From SPCO01 sp964427285 (GTDB lineage Bacteria; Chloroflexota; Limnocylindria; Limnocylindrales; CSP1-4), in the NCBI GenBank assembly GCA_964427285.1, contig CAYRTS010000003.1:28897-92896 (forward strand): 64,000 bases of DNA, in the 5' to 3' direction. The position numbers and the translations under genes were made by a program. Each line of letters begins with the position of its first letter. Position 1 is the first letter of the stretch. The notes beneath the pieces are model-generated. The model made no database searches. It was given only the letters and a program-made list of their open reading frames with translations, and was not told the DNA's origin. Of this stretch, positions 1-8,320 are shown one piece after another.

Positions 1-1035
1 GCCGAGCCGATCGTGGCCCAGGAGGTCGCGGCGGTCCGGACGGCCGCGGGTGTTTATGAGATCGCGGGGTACGCGCGCTATGAGGTGACCGGGCCGGCTG
101 CCGCGGCCTGGCTTGACCATCTCCTCGCCGGGCGACTCCCTGGCGTCGGGCGGATCCGGCTGGCACCGATGCTTGGGCCGGCCGGCCGGCTGATGGGCGA
201 CTTCACGGTGACCCGGCTGGCGCAGGATCGATTCTGGCTGACCGGCTCCTACTACCTCCAGGATTGGCATCTGCGCTGGTTCCGCAGCCAGCTGCCGTCC
301 GCCGGGGTCTCCCTCCGAAACCTCACCGAGGATCTGATGGGCTTTTCGGTCTCCGGCCCCGCATCGCGGTCGATCCTGGAGACGCTCGCCGCTGATGACG
401 TGTCTGGCGCCGCGTTCCCATTCCTGACCGCACGTGCGATGGAGGTCGCTGGCCTGGATGCGACGGTTGGTCGGATTTCGCTGACCGGCGAGCTTGGCTA
501 CGAGATCGTGGTCCCGACCGAACGGCACCTGGCGCTCTTCCACGCCCTCCGCGACGCGGGACGGGCGCACGGCCTGCGCCTGGTCGGTGACCGGGCGATC
601 GACTCGCTCCGCCTCGAGAAGGGCTATGGCATCTGGTCGGCTGAGTTCCGCCAGGACATCACCCCGGGGATGTCGGGGCTGGACCGCTTCGTCGCGTTCG
701 ACAAGGGCGCGTTCACCGGGCGCGAAGCGGCGCTGCGCGAGCGCGAACACGGTGTCGCTCGCACGCTCGTCCTGCTCGATGTGGACGCGGCCGACGCCGA
801 CGCCGCGAAGGACGACGGCATCTGGCTCGATGGACGGCTTGTGGGGGTTGTGACCTCTGGCGCCTATGGCCACCACGTGGGAAAGAGCCTGGCACTCGCC
901 TACGTGGATTGCGAGGTGGCAGCGGCACCGCCTGAACTCACCATCACTGTAGTCGGCGAGCCGAGACCGGCCCGGATCCTGCCGGAGATCCCGTACGACC
1001 CGCTGGGTCTACGATTGCGGGACGTTCCTGGCTGA
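1..1035 (+). CDS. GcvT-type folate-binding domain of a dimethylglycine/sarcosine oxidoreductase (5' end missing)
   Basis: The reading frame is open from the first base, so the gene begins outside the window. The visible 344 codons form an aminomethyltransferase (GcvT) fold: GFSVSGPASRSILETL, ELGYEIVVP and GDRAIDSLRLEKGYGIWSAE match the C-terminal half of dimethylglycine or sarcosine dehydrogenases, where this domain passes a one-carbon unit to tetrahydrofolate. A FAD domain would lie upstream if this is the long form; it cannot be seen. A stand-alone GcvT paralogue remains possible. The gene ends 56 bases before a convergent aldolase gene, and no clear terminator is visible between them. Confidence 0.75.
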   Translation, partial: AEPIVAQEVAAVRTAAGVYEIAGYARYEVTGPAAAAWLDHLLAGRLPGVGRIRLAPMLGPAGRLMGDFTVTRLAQDRFWLTGSYYLQDWHLRWFRSQLPSAGVSLRNLTEDLMGFSVSGPASRSILETLAADDVSGAAFPFLTARAMEVAGLDATVGRISLTGELGYEIVVPTERHLALFHALRDAGRAHGLRLVGDRAIDSLRLEKGYGIWSAEFRQDITPGMSGLDRFVAFDKGAFTGREAALREREHGVARTLVLLDVDAADADAAKDDGIWLDGRLVGVVTSGAYGHHVGKSLALAYVDCEVAAAPPELTITVVGEPRPARILPEIPYDPLGLRLRDVPG

Positions 1036-1091
1036 CGGCGGCGCCCCAGGCAGGATGTCACCGGGTATGGGTCCCAGGAATCACCGCGGCG

Positions 1092-1781
1092 TCAGGCGGT
1101 CTTCGTCCCGGCCGTGGCGAACGCCATCGCCCGTTGGAGCGCGGCGGCCCGCATGTCGCCCGGGATCTCGACCGGGCCGCCCAGCGCCTGCGCATTGATG
1201 GCCGCCTGGGCCGCCTCTTCGACGACGCCGCCGACCAGGATTGCCAGGTCCGCCGACCGATGGAACACGAGGACCCCGTGGTTGGCCAGCAGCACCGCAG
1301 GGACACCGGGTCGCACGGCCCGCCGGATATTTGCGATGGACGCCTCGGACCCTCGCGGACCGTAGGCAGCGACAGGCACGCCGTCAGGTAGGCCGAACAT
1401 CGCGAGCGCTTCGATCCAGCAGTCGATCGGGCGATTGGCAACAGCGAATGCCGTCGCGAACGGAGAATGCGTGTGGACGACGCAACCGACCTCGGGCCCG
1501 TCCTGGTACATCGCCGTGTGCATAGCCACCACGGCGCCCTGGATCGGCGGCAGCTGACCTTCGAGGAGCGTCCCGTCGAGGCCGACCCGAACGACGCCAT
1601 CCGGCCCGAGCCCCCGGAGCGACGGGGCTGACGTGAAATACATCTCCTCCGCGCCGGGGGCTCGCAGGCTGACGTTCCCATGCCCATTCGCCGAGATCGC
1701 CCCGCCGGCGACCACCCTGGCCGCCGCACTCAATACCTCGTCCACGAGAGTCTTGTCCAACTCTGGGCCTCCAATCGCCAT
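1092..1781 (-). CDS. Class II aldolase/adducin family protein
   Basis: The 229-residue protein has the size and motifs of the fuculose-phosphate aldolase / ribulose-phosphate epimerase fold. VVHTHSPFATAFA near residue 102 supplies the His-x-His pair of the zinc site, and LLANHGVLVF near residue 164 carries the later conserved histidine. Such enzymes cleave or epimerise sugar phosphates; the substrate is not readable from the sequence. ATG 1781 has no visible ribosome site. A TTG at 1760 is preceded by GGAGG at good spacing, so the real protein may be seven residues shorter. The gene is transcribed convergently with the upstream GcvT gene and divergently from the region at 2.1 kb. Confidence 0.8.
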   Translation of the reverse strand: MAIGGPELDKTLVDEVLSAAARVVAGGAISANGHGNVSLRAPGAEEMYFTSAPSLRGLGPDGVVRVGLDGTLLEGQLPPIQGAVVAMHTAMYQDGPEVGCVVHTHSPFATAFAVANRPIDCWIEALAMFGLPDGVPVAAYGPRGSEASIANIRRAVRPGVPAVLLANHGVLVFHRSADLAILVGGVVEEAAQAAINAQALGGPVEIPGDMRAAALQRAMAFATAGTKTA

Positions 1782-2103
1782 GAATCGGTTGTGGATGTCT
1801 ACGGTCTGCCGTGCGGCCGGGATATCGGCCTGGAACGCGCCGGTCCGCCGGGGAACATGGTATGCGCGCAGGCAGCTGTGGACCTCCGCTGCGAGTCGGC
1901 GTGCTTCGGCGCTCGCGGTCGAGCCGCACCCGGGCGGCAGCGATCGCGACTCATCGCCGCTCCGCCGGCGCCTATCCGCCCGCCGTCAGTCGCCGAGCTG
2001 TCGGCCAACGACGGCCAGAGCGCGCCACTGAATTCGCGGTCCCGGTCGGCTCGCTTTCCGATACGCTCTCGCAGACGTTTTTTTCGAGAGGACGATCGGA
2101 TTG
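1782..2103. other. 322-bp divergent intergenic region with a small hairpin
   Basis: It separates the aldolase from the truncated cyclase. No convincing gene is present. At 2066-2090 CTCTCG and CGAGAG can pair around a 13-base loop containing seven T. The right arm includes the GAGAGG that could serve as ribosome site for the ATG at 2104, so pairing could hide it. No strong promoter could be assigned. Confidence 0.4.
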
Positions 2104-2466
2104 ATGTGCTCCAACTGCGGGACCGCGAACGAGGCAGGGCGCAAGTTCTGCGGCGAATGCGCGAGCCCGCTGGTCGCCAGCGCCTTGCCGGCGCCGCCAC
2201 CCGTCCGCGCCGGCCCCTCGACCTCAGGAGAAGCGCCTGTCGCCGAGCTCAGGCTCGTCTCCATCCTCTTTGCCGACCTGGTCGGTTTCACGACGCTCGC
2301 GAAGGGCCGCGATGCGGAGGACACCCGAGAACTCCTGTCCCGCTATTTCATCTCCCGCCTCGACGCGGCGCTCCCTCGTTCATTCGACTCGGGCAGTCAT
2401 TCCGCCACGCCCGAGCCACAAAGCGCACCAAGTCAGGATTTCCCAAGCACCACACTCGCCCGTTGA
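2104..2466 (+). pseudogene. Truncated class III adenylate/guanylate cyclase with N-terminal zinc ribbon
   Basis: The first 80 or so codons look like the start of a Chloroflexota-type signalling cyclase: a zinc ribbon (CSNCG...KFCGEC), a proline-rich linker, then LRLVSILFADLVGFTTLA, which carries the first metal-binding Asp. After ELLSRYF, at about base 2350, similarity stops; the frame runs 38 more unrelated codons to a stop. The second metal Asp, the substrate-binding residues and the usual ATPase-TPR part are absent, so no active cyclase can be made. A TTG at 2101 is a possible alternative start. The next gene starts 31 bases after the stop. It is read as a deletion remnant. Confidence 0.7.
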
Positions 2467-2497
2467 CGGCGGAAGGATTGCGAGCAGAGGAGGAGCC

Positions 2498-4345
2498 ATG
2501 AGCCGCCTCGGGTCGGCGGTGCTCACCGTCGTCATGCTTGGTGTCGGGGCGCTCCTGTTTGCGGGCCGCCTTGCGCAGGAAACGCTCGCGCAATCTCACG
2601 CGGATCGATCCGAGATCGTCCTCGTCTTCGATTTTTCCGCCTCGATCCTCAATGACGCGGCGAACCGCGACCGTTTCGCCGCCGCGCTCGACGGGATCGC
2701 GGATCGCATCGACGCGACGTCGTCGGACCTCGTTGCGGGCGACGCCTCCGTGACGATCGTCCAGTTCGCCGCGAGCGCCGCGGACTACCCCGGCTGCGTC
2801 GACCTGAAGCTGGTCGAAAGTCCTGAGACCGTCGCCCGCTTCGCCGATTGCCTGAGAAACGTTGCCGCGGCGTACCGGAGGGGCCTGGATCCCGCTCTCA
2901 CCCGGACGATTGGGTTTGACACGAACTATGTCGCGGCAATGGAGCAAGCGGCCCGGCACCTTGCCGTGGACGCCGTCCGACCGGCGCTGATCCTGTTTAC
3001 CGACGGTAAGCACGACGTCGCTGGGGTCCCTGTCAGCCAGGTGCAACCGGCGCGCGACAGACTCTTTGCGAGCCGCTCGCCGTTCGCGCTGCTGCCGGTG
3101 GGCATGGGCCTCAACCCGTTGGAACGCGACGCGCTCGAAAGCGGTCTCGTCAACCTACAGATGATTCGGGAGATGCCCGCCTGCATCAGCGGGACACAGT
3201 TCGATTGGCCGCAGGTCGTGTTCGAGTCACCGGATGAGGCCGGCAACGCTGTCGCCGTCGCGCTCCAGGACGTCACCTGCACCTTCACGGTCGCGCCGAC
3301 GACGACATCCTCGCCGATACCCACCCCGGTGCCAATTCCGACTCCGCTGCCAACGCCGGGGGCGGCACGCGGCATCGGGCTCACGCCCGGCGATGGGCGA
3401 ATCGAGGTGAGTTGGAGCGCGCCCGCCACGGCGCAGGCGCTGATCGTCGACTACCGGATCCGCTGCCGCTCGGGCGAAGGCGAGTGGACGGAATCGGACG
3501 AGGGCACGTCGCTCGAGACGTTAGTTGTCGTCGAGGGACTCACCAACGGATCCGCCTACGAATGCGAGGTCATGGCCGTTGCTGCGACCTCGGAGGGCGC
3601 GTGGATCGCGGCGTCCTCGACCGCCACGCCCGTCGGTCGTCCGACGGCGCCCGGGAAGCCGGTCGTTCAGGCCCTTGATCGCGCGGTGCGGGTCGAGGTT
3701 CCGGCGGTCGATCCGTCGCTGGTATCCAGCTATCGGTACGAATGCTCGGACGACCAGGGACAAACGTGGCCGGTGGCGATCGACGTCGCCGCGTCGGCGA
3801 TCACGGCGACTGAGATCACGAACCTGACCAACGGCGTGGCGTACGTCTGTCGGGCCTTCGCCGCGAATGTCGCGGGCGTCAGCGACCCGTCAGCGACGTC
3901 AGACGCCGTACGACCCTGCGGGTCGGTCGTCGAGTGCAACCCGTTTCTTGCTCCGGTCCTCGGAGTCCTCGGGGTGGTGCTGCTTGGGGGGCTGCTCGCG
4001 GCGGTCTATGCTCTGTATCGCGATCGAACCCGCGGATATGTGGTGGCCGTGGTCGACGTGACCCACACGACGAATCTCGGGTATGGATCAAGGCTCGGGA
4101 TCGGGTTCGTCCGCCCCCAGCCACGCGGACCCGTCACGGGCATCGTTGCCGATCGAAACAGGAGCGCGGAGCTCCGCATTCGGCACCTCGGTGGTGATCG
4201 ATTCGAACTGACCGACCAGTTCAACCGCCAGGTCGCGACATCAGGGCAGCCAGTGACCGTCGTGGACTCTGTCGGCGTCCGCCATCAGGTCACCCTCCGG
4301 AGATTCCGCGGAGCCACGGCATCGCCGATGTCAACCCGTCGATGA
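2498..4345 (+). CDS. Secreted or membrane-anchored VWA protein with two fibronectin type III domains
   Basis: A 615-residue protein starting at ATG 2498 behind AGGAGG. Residues 1-30 form a signal sequence. A von Willebrand A domain follows, with the DxSxS metal site in VFDFSASI and a later LFTDGKHDV strand. A threonine/proline spacer (about 270-290) leads into two fibronectin-III-like domains, each with a TNGSAY/TNGVAY turn, then one transmembrane helix (LAPVLGVLGVVLLGGLLAAV) and a C-terminal domain of about 100 residues, probably cytoplasmic. VWA domains bind proteins or matrix through Mg2+. The predicted topology puts VWA and FnIII outside. The function is unknown and the neighbours do not help. 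Confidence 0.8.
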   Translation: MSRLGSAVLTVVMLGVGALLFAGRLAQETLAQSHADRSEIVLVFDFSASILNDAANRDRFAAALDGIADRIDATSSDLVAGDASVTIVQFAASAADYPGCVDLKLVESPETVARFADCLRNVAAAYRRGLDPALTRTIGFDTNYVAAMEQAARHLAVDAVRPALILFTDGKHDVAGVPVSQVQPARDRLFASRSPFALLPVGMGLNPLERDALESGLVNLQMIREMPACISGTQFDWPQVVFESPDEAGNAVAVALQDVTCTFTVAPTTTSSPIPTPVPIPTPLPTPGAARGIGLTPGDGRIEVSWSAPATAQALIVDYRIRCRSGEGEWTESDEGTSLETLVVVEGLTNGSAYECEVMAVAATSEGAWIAASSTATPVGRPTAPGKPVVQALDRAVRVEVPAVDPSLVSSYRYECSDDQGQTWPVAIDVAASAITATEITNLTNGVAYVCRAFAANVAGVSDPSATSDAVRPCGSVVECNPFLAPVLGVLGVVLLGGLLAAVYALYRDRTRGYVVAVVDVTHTTNLGYGSRLGIGFVRPQPRGPVTGIVADRNRSAELRIRHLGGDRFELTDQFNRQVATSGQPVTVVDSVGVRHQVTLRRFRGATASPMSTRR

Positions 4346-4420
4346 TTCGGTGACCCCTTCCACCACGTGCCGAACGGTACTCCAATTGACACCCACAACG
4401 ACGTGTGCGAGCCTGCGCCC

Positions 4421-4681
4421 GTGCTCAAGACCAAGCGGACATACAACTTGCCGCAAAGGACGATCGAGACCGTTCAGTCGCTCGTCTCGGACCGGCATGT
4501 CGCGCCGACGCAGGATGCCCTGGTCGAACTCGCCGTCGACGAGCTGGCCCGTCGTGTACGTGATGCCGACGAATCCAGTGCATGGTCGACCGCAGCGGCC
4601 GACCCGGAGTTCGTCGCCGAATCTGACGCGCTTGAGGCCGCCTACCGGACGGCCGACGCCGAGACGTGGCCGAAGCCGTAG
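4421..4681 (+). CDS. Putative antitoxin of a MazF-type pair
   Basis: A small acidic protein of 86 residues from GTG 4421; GTG 4367 would add 18 unconserved-looking residues. It begins LKTKRTYNLPQRTIETVQSL and continues with a helix ending LAVDELARRV, the pattern of short DNA-binding antitoxins that repress their own operon through the N-terminus and wrap the toxin with the C-terminus. Identification rests mainly on position: its stop codon TAG shares its last base with the GTG start of the MazF-like toxin, implying coupled translation. No family signature strong enough to name it was seen. Confidence 0.6.
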   Translation: MLKTKRTYNLPQRTIETVQSLVSDRHVAPTQDALVELAVDELARRVRDADESSAWSTAAADPEFVAESDALEAAYRTADAETWPKP

Positions 4682-5082
4682 TGAGCCAACCGCTCCGCTG
4701 GGCGGTGGTCATCGTTGACGTCGATCCGGCCGCTGGCCATGAGCAGGCAGGATCCCGGCGCGCCCTCGTGGTCAGCTACGAAGCGTTTCACCGTTCGGGC
4801 CTTCTGACGATCTGCCCAATCACCGCGGCTCGCGCGACGCCCCGCTACCCCGGCGAGATCGCGATCCCGGCCGGCCAGGCCGGCCAGACAGGAGACGGGC
4901 TCATCCTGTGCGCTCAGATCCGGACCATTTCCGCCCGCCGGATCTTGGCGACCGGGATCCTGCAGGGCGGCGGCGTGGCCTATCTGACCGACTCGGCGAT
5001 CCGCGGGGCGGTCCGGGCGGCGCTCGGCCACCATCTCGGACTCGACATTCTTCAGATCACCGATGGAGCCGCTGGCGCATGA
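4681..5082 (+). CDS. MazF/PemK-family endoribonuclease toxin
   Basis: The 133-residue protein has the MazF layout: an early DVDPAAGHEQAGSRRALVVS segment (family form DLDPTxGSEQxGxRPALVVS) with the catalytic-loop region, then LTICPITA and a C-terminal ICAQIRTIS-like strand. MazF toxins cut mRNA at short single-stranded sites and are neutralised by the cognate antitoxin. GTG 4681 is preferred because it overlaps the antitoxin stop by one base and gives a normal MazF N-terminus; GTG 4666 would add five residues. The pair stands alone between an unrelated membrane protein and a decayed gene fragment, a common setting for mobile or chromosomal toxin-antitoxin loci. Confidence 0.8.
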   Translation: MSQPLRWAVVIVDVDPAAGHEQAGSRRALVVSYEAFHRSGLLTICPITAARATPRYPGEIAIPAGQAGQTGDGLILCAQIRTISARRILATGILQGGGVAYLTDSAIRGAVRAALGHHLGLDILQITDGAAGA

Positions 5083-5103
5083 CAGGGCCTGGCCTCGCCT
5101 GAT

Positions 5104-5217
5104 CTACTCTGTGCGGGCCAGCTCCGCGGCGGCGGCCTGGACGGCCGCAACGATCCCGACGTAGCCGGTGCCGCGGCACAGGTTGCCGGACAGGCCGGCC
5201 CGGATTTCGTCCCCCGG
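5104..5217 (-). pseudogene. C-terminal remnant of a molybdenum hydroxylase 2Fe-2S subunit
   Basis: On the minus strand a 37-codon segment ending at TAG 5104 reads EIRAGLSGNLCRGTGYVG and then IVAAVQAAAAELARTE. This is nearly the same as the last 37 residues of the intact CoxS-type subunit at 34628-35110 (DIRAGLSGNLCRCTGYVG...). Upstream of EIRAG the similarity ends, so the rest of the gene, including its start, is gone. The second cysteine of the CRCTGY cluster ligand is now glycine, so even this piece could not bind iron. It is a gene fossil beside the toxin-antitoxin pair, overlapping nothing else. Confidence 0.8.
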
Positions 5218-5295
5218 GGCGGCTGGCGCACGATGGGCCGGCCGGTCGCCACGACGGTACGCACGTACACTACGATCCGCTGCTCTGGAGGCCCC

Positions 5296-6390
5296 TTGAC
5301 CGAGACAGTGACCGCCACTCCGCTCGCCCGGACGATCGCCGACACGCCGACCGACATCTGGAACGATTCGTGTGCGGTCGACGAGCTCGAGTACGCGATC
5401 GCGTTCGGGGCCGTCGGCGCGACCGCCAATCCGACCATCGTCCACGACGTCTGGAAGGCGGACCCGGCGCACTGGCAGGCGCGCGCACAGGCCCTCGCGT
5501 ACACGAAACCCGGATGGACCGAGATCGAGATCGCCTGGGGCATCGTCGAGGAGATGTCGCTCACCGGGGCCCGGCTGCTCGAGCCGACGTTCGTCCGACA
5601 CGGCGGGCGCAAGGGCCGCCTCTCGATGCAGACGAACCCGACCTTCTGGCGGTCGCCCGACCTGATGCTGGACCAGGGCCTCCACTTCGCATCGCTCGCG
5701 CCCAACATCATCGTGAAATTCCCGGCCAGCGCAGTCGGGATCGGCGTCATGGAGGAGGCGACCTACCGGGGCGTGAGCGTGAATTGCACGGTGAGCTTTT
5801 CCGTCGCCCAGGCAGTCGCCGCCGCGGAGGCCGTTGAGCGCGGGCTCCAGCGGCGCGAGGCGGAGGGCCTCCGCGTCGATGACATGGGTCCGGTGATCAC
5901 GATCATGATGGGCCGCCTCGAGGATTGGCTCCGGACCGTCGCCGAGCGGGACGGGATCATCTGCGACCCCGCGGCCCTTCCCTGGTCAGGGATCGCCGTC
6001 TTCAAACGCGCCTACGCCATATTCCAGGAACGGGGGCTGCGTGCCCGCCTGCTCGGGGCCGCCATTCGCCACCACTACCACTGGAGCGAGCTGATCGGCG
6101 GCGAGTGTGTGGTCACCCTTCCGTCCGTCTGGCAGAAGCGATTCAACGCCTCGGCGATCGAGGTTCGCCCGCGGATCGACGACCCGGTGGACCCACGGAT
6201 CGTCAGTGAACTGTCGGCCCGTTTCACGGACTTTGGCCGGGCCTACGAGCCTGAGGGCCTCGCGATCGCCGAATTTGATTCGTTCGGGCCGACGGTGCGA
6301 ACCCTCCGCGCGTTCATCGGCTCGTACCACGACCTGCTCCACGCGGTCGGCGACGCGGTTCTGCGGAACCCGGACGTTCGGGCGAAGTAG
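5296..6390 (+). CDS. Transaldolase-family protein
   Basis: A 364-residue protein of the transaldolase fold: TANPTIVHDVWKAD near residue 40 matches the family's ATTNPSI motif, and NIIVKFPAS near residue 137 supplies the Schiff-base lysine. It is longer than classical TalB/TalC proteins, with extra C-terminal helices. TTG 5296 follows a GGAG ribosome site at good spacing; GTG 5233 would extend into the fossil-gene region. It is followed by iolB after 12 bases and a TIM-barrel isomerase, so it is part of that operon. It could act as aldolase on a keto-deoxy sugar phosphate, taking the place of the missing IolJ; that role is inference. Confidence 0.75.
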   Translation: MTETVTATPLARTIADTPTDIWNDSCAVDELEYAIAFGAVGATANPTIVHDVWKADPAHWQARAQALAYTKPGWTEIEIAWGIVEEMSLTGARLLEPTFVRHGGRKGRLSMQTNPTFWRSPDLMLDQGLHFASLAPNIIVKFPASAVGIGVMEEATYRGVSVNCTVSFSVAQAVAAAEAVERGLQRREAEGLRVDDMGPVITIMMGRLEDWLRTVAERDGIICDPAALPWSGIAVFKRAYAIFQERGLRARLLGAAIRHHYHWSELIGGECVVTLPSVWQKRFNASAIEVRPRIDDPVDPRIVSELSARFTDFGRAYEPEGLAIAEFDSFGPTVRTLRAFIGSYHDLLHAVGDAVLRNPDVRAK

Positions 6391-6402
6391 GGTCACCGAC
6401 GA

Positions 6403-7329
6403 ATGCCCGAGCCCATCAGGATCCACCCCGCGGCGCCTCCCAACCACCTGTCGTGCCCGGAGCTTCGGGTCCGTCCGGGCGACGACGGCGCGGCCATCTC
6501 GGTGACCCCCGAGCGTGCCGACTGGCGCCACCTGTCCTTCCGCGTCGCCGCACTCGGCCAGGGCGAGACCATCGATGCGGGCGCCGATGGCCAGGAAGCC
6601 GTTGTCGTGACCATCTCCGGCGGAGGCGTCCGCGTCACCCACGGACCAGGCCGCGAGGCGATCGACCTGCCGGGTCGCAGCTCGCCGTTCGACGCTCTGC
6701 CGTGGTCGGTCTACCTGCCGGCCGGCACGCCGGCCACGGTCGTCGGCCGGCCGGATGGCTCGGGACCAGGCGGCCGCGCCATCGTTGCGATCGCCGAAGC
6801 GCCACGGTCCGGCTTCGAGCGGGGCGCCGGAGCGCCGTTCGTCATCGAGCCTGGCGACGTCAGGGTGGAGGTCCGCGGTGCCGGCAACGCGACCCGCCAG
6901 ATCAACGTGATCGTCGGCCCCGACGCGCCGGCCGACAGGCTCGAAGTCGTCGAGGTCCTGACGCCGTCTGGCAACTGGTCGTCCTGGCCGCCCCACAAGC
7001 ACGATCGCGACGCCATGCCCGCTGAGGCCGTGCTTGAGGAGATCTACTACTACCGGTTTCGCCGTCCAGGGGCATGGGGACTCCAGCGCGTGTATCGGGG
7101 GGATCGGTCGCGCGACTGCCTCTTCGAGGTCCATGACGGCGACTGCGTGCTCGTCACCGACGGCTACCACCCCTTCGTGGCCGCCCACGGCGACGATGCC
7201 TATTACCTCAACGCGCTGGCCGGAGATCGGCGAACGATGGCCGCCTCGTTCGACCCGGACCTTGACTGGGTCCGCGAGACATGGCCGGCCTTGGGGCCCG
7301 ATCCGCGGGTCCCGCTCGTCGGCCGCTGA
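6403..7329 (+). CDS. iolB: 5-deoxy-glucuronate isomerase
   Basis: IolB converts 5-deoxy-D-glucuronate to 2-deoxy-5-keto-gluconate in myo-inositol degradation. The 308-residue protein is normal for the family and has its cupin signature: GNWSSWPPHKHD (metal-binding histidines), EEIYYYRF directly after, and VTDGYHPFVAAHG, which holds the last metal histidine. The start ATG lies 12 bases after the transaldolase stop, and the TIM-barrel gene follows after 16 bases, so the three form a short operon. Its presence is the firmest sign, together with IolD, that the island handles inositol-type compounds. Confidence 0.92.
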   Translation: MPEPIRIHPAAPPNHLSCPELRVRPGDDGAAISVTPERADWRHLSFRVAALGQGETIDAGADGQEAVVVTISGGGVRVTHGPGREAIDLPGRSSPFDALPWSVYLPAGTPATVVGRPDGSGPGGRAIVAIAEAPRSGFERGAGAPFVIEPGDVRVEVRGAGNATRQINVIVGPDAPADRLEVVEVLTPSGNWSSWPPHKHDRDAMPAEAVLEEIYYYRFRRPGAWGLQRVYRGDRSRDCLFEVHDGDCVLVTDGYHPFVAAHGDDAYYLNALAGDRRTMAASFDPDLDWVRETWPALGPDPRVPLVGR

Positions 7330-7345
7330 CGGCCCGCCGCACCCG

Positions 7346-8305
7346 ATGACGACGCGTGGCCTCGAACTCGGCATGTACACCGATTCGGTCACCGATCACA
7401 CCTTTGAGTCCGCCCTGGATCTGGCCGCTCGCGTCGGTGCGACCGGGATCGAGATCGCCACGGGCGGTCAATCGTCGGCGCCCCACCTGCGGATCGACGA
7501 ACTGCTCTCTGACCGGAATGCGCGCGCGTCGTTCGCTTCGGCGTTCGCCAGTCGCGGTCTGCGCATCGCCGCCCTCAATTGCTCGGCGTGGCCGCTTCAC
7601 CCGGTCCACGGCGCCCGGCACGTCGAACTGATCCGCTCGACCATTCGTCTGGCCGGCGAGCTTGGCATCCGCAAGATCGTGACGATGTCTGGCAACCCTG
7701 GCGACGGCCCTGGGGCGACGGCGGTCAACTTCACGTGGTATCCATGGCCGGCCGATTCGATGGCATTGCTCGACCGTCAGTGGGCGGCGGCGATCGAGCT
7801 CTGGGGGGACCTCGGCGCGTATGCAGCGGCCCACGGCGTCGAGCAACTCGCGTTCGAGCTGCACCCGCTGCACCTCGTCTACAACGTCCCGACCCTGTTC
7901 AGGCTGCGCGAGGCGGTCGGTCCGATCATCGGTGCGAACGTGGATCCGTCACATCTGTTCTGGCAGGGGATGGACCCGCTTGCCGTGATCGGCGCACTGG
8001 GGTCGGCCGTCCATCACGTTCACCTCAAGGACACGCAGGTGGTGGCGGACCAGGTTGCGATCGCCGGGGTCCTCGACCAGCGCCCGTTTGACGTTCCCAC
8101 GGAGCGGGCGTGGGTGTTCCGGACCGTCGGCAGCGTCCACGGGCCCGAGTTCTGGTCGGCCTTCCTCGCCGGGCTCGAGCGCGTCGGTTACGACGATGTG
8201 CTGGCGATCGAGAACGAGGACGCCAGCCTGTCCGCACAGGAAGGCGTCGAGCAGGCGGCTGCCTTTATGCGCCCCCTGCTCGCCGATCGACGCGCCCGGT
8301 CCTGA
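7346..8305 (+). CDS. Sugar phosphate isomerase/epimerase (xylose isomerase-like TIM barrel)
   Basis: The 319-residue protein begins at ATG 7346. It has the AP-endonuclease-2-type barrel: GATGIEIATGG, FELHPLHLVYN (Glu/His metal ligands), ANVDPSHLFWQG and VHHVHLKDT, ending VLAIENEDAS. Families of this fold in inositol clusters act as inosose isomerases or dehydratases (IolI, IolE, IolH); the DPSHLFWQG and VHLKD motifs are typical of the broad group rather than of one member. It closes the transaldolase-IolB operon and converges on the minus-strand dehydrogenase operon with 15 bases between. The function is most likely epimerisation or isomerisation of a keto-cyclitol. Confidence 0.8.
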   Translation: MTTRGLELGMYTDSVTDHTFESALDLAARVGATGIEIATGGQSSAPHLRIDELLSDRNARASFASAFASRGLRIAALNCSAWPLHPVHGARHVELIRSTIRLAGELGIRKIVTMSGNPGDGPGATAVNFTWYPWPADSMALLDRQWAAAIELWGDLGAYAAAHGVEQLAFELHPLHLVYNVPTLFRLREAVGPIIGANVDPSHLFWQGMDPLAVIGALGSAVHHVHLKDTQVVADQVAIAGVLDQRPFDVPTERAWVFRTVGSVHGPEFWSAFLAGLERVGYDDVLAIENEDASLSAQEGVEQAAAFMRPLLADRRARS

Positions 8306-8320
8306 TTCGGACGACCGCGC

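Noticed and set aside
1781..1795. A LacI-like operator TGAATCGGTTGTGG at the aldolase start
   Set aside because: Too few matches to the dyad and no promoter of the shared design beside it.
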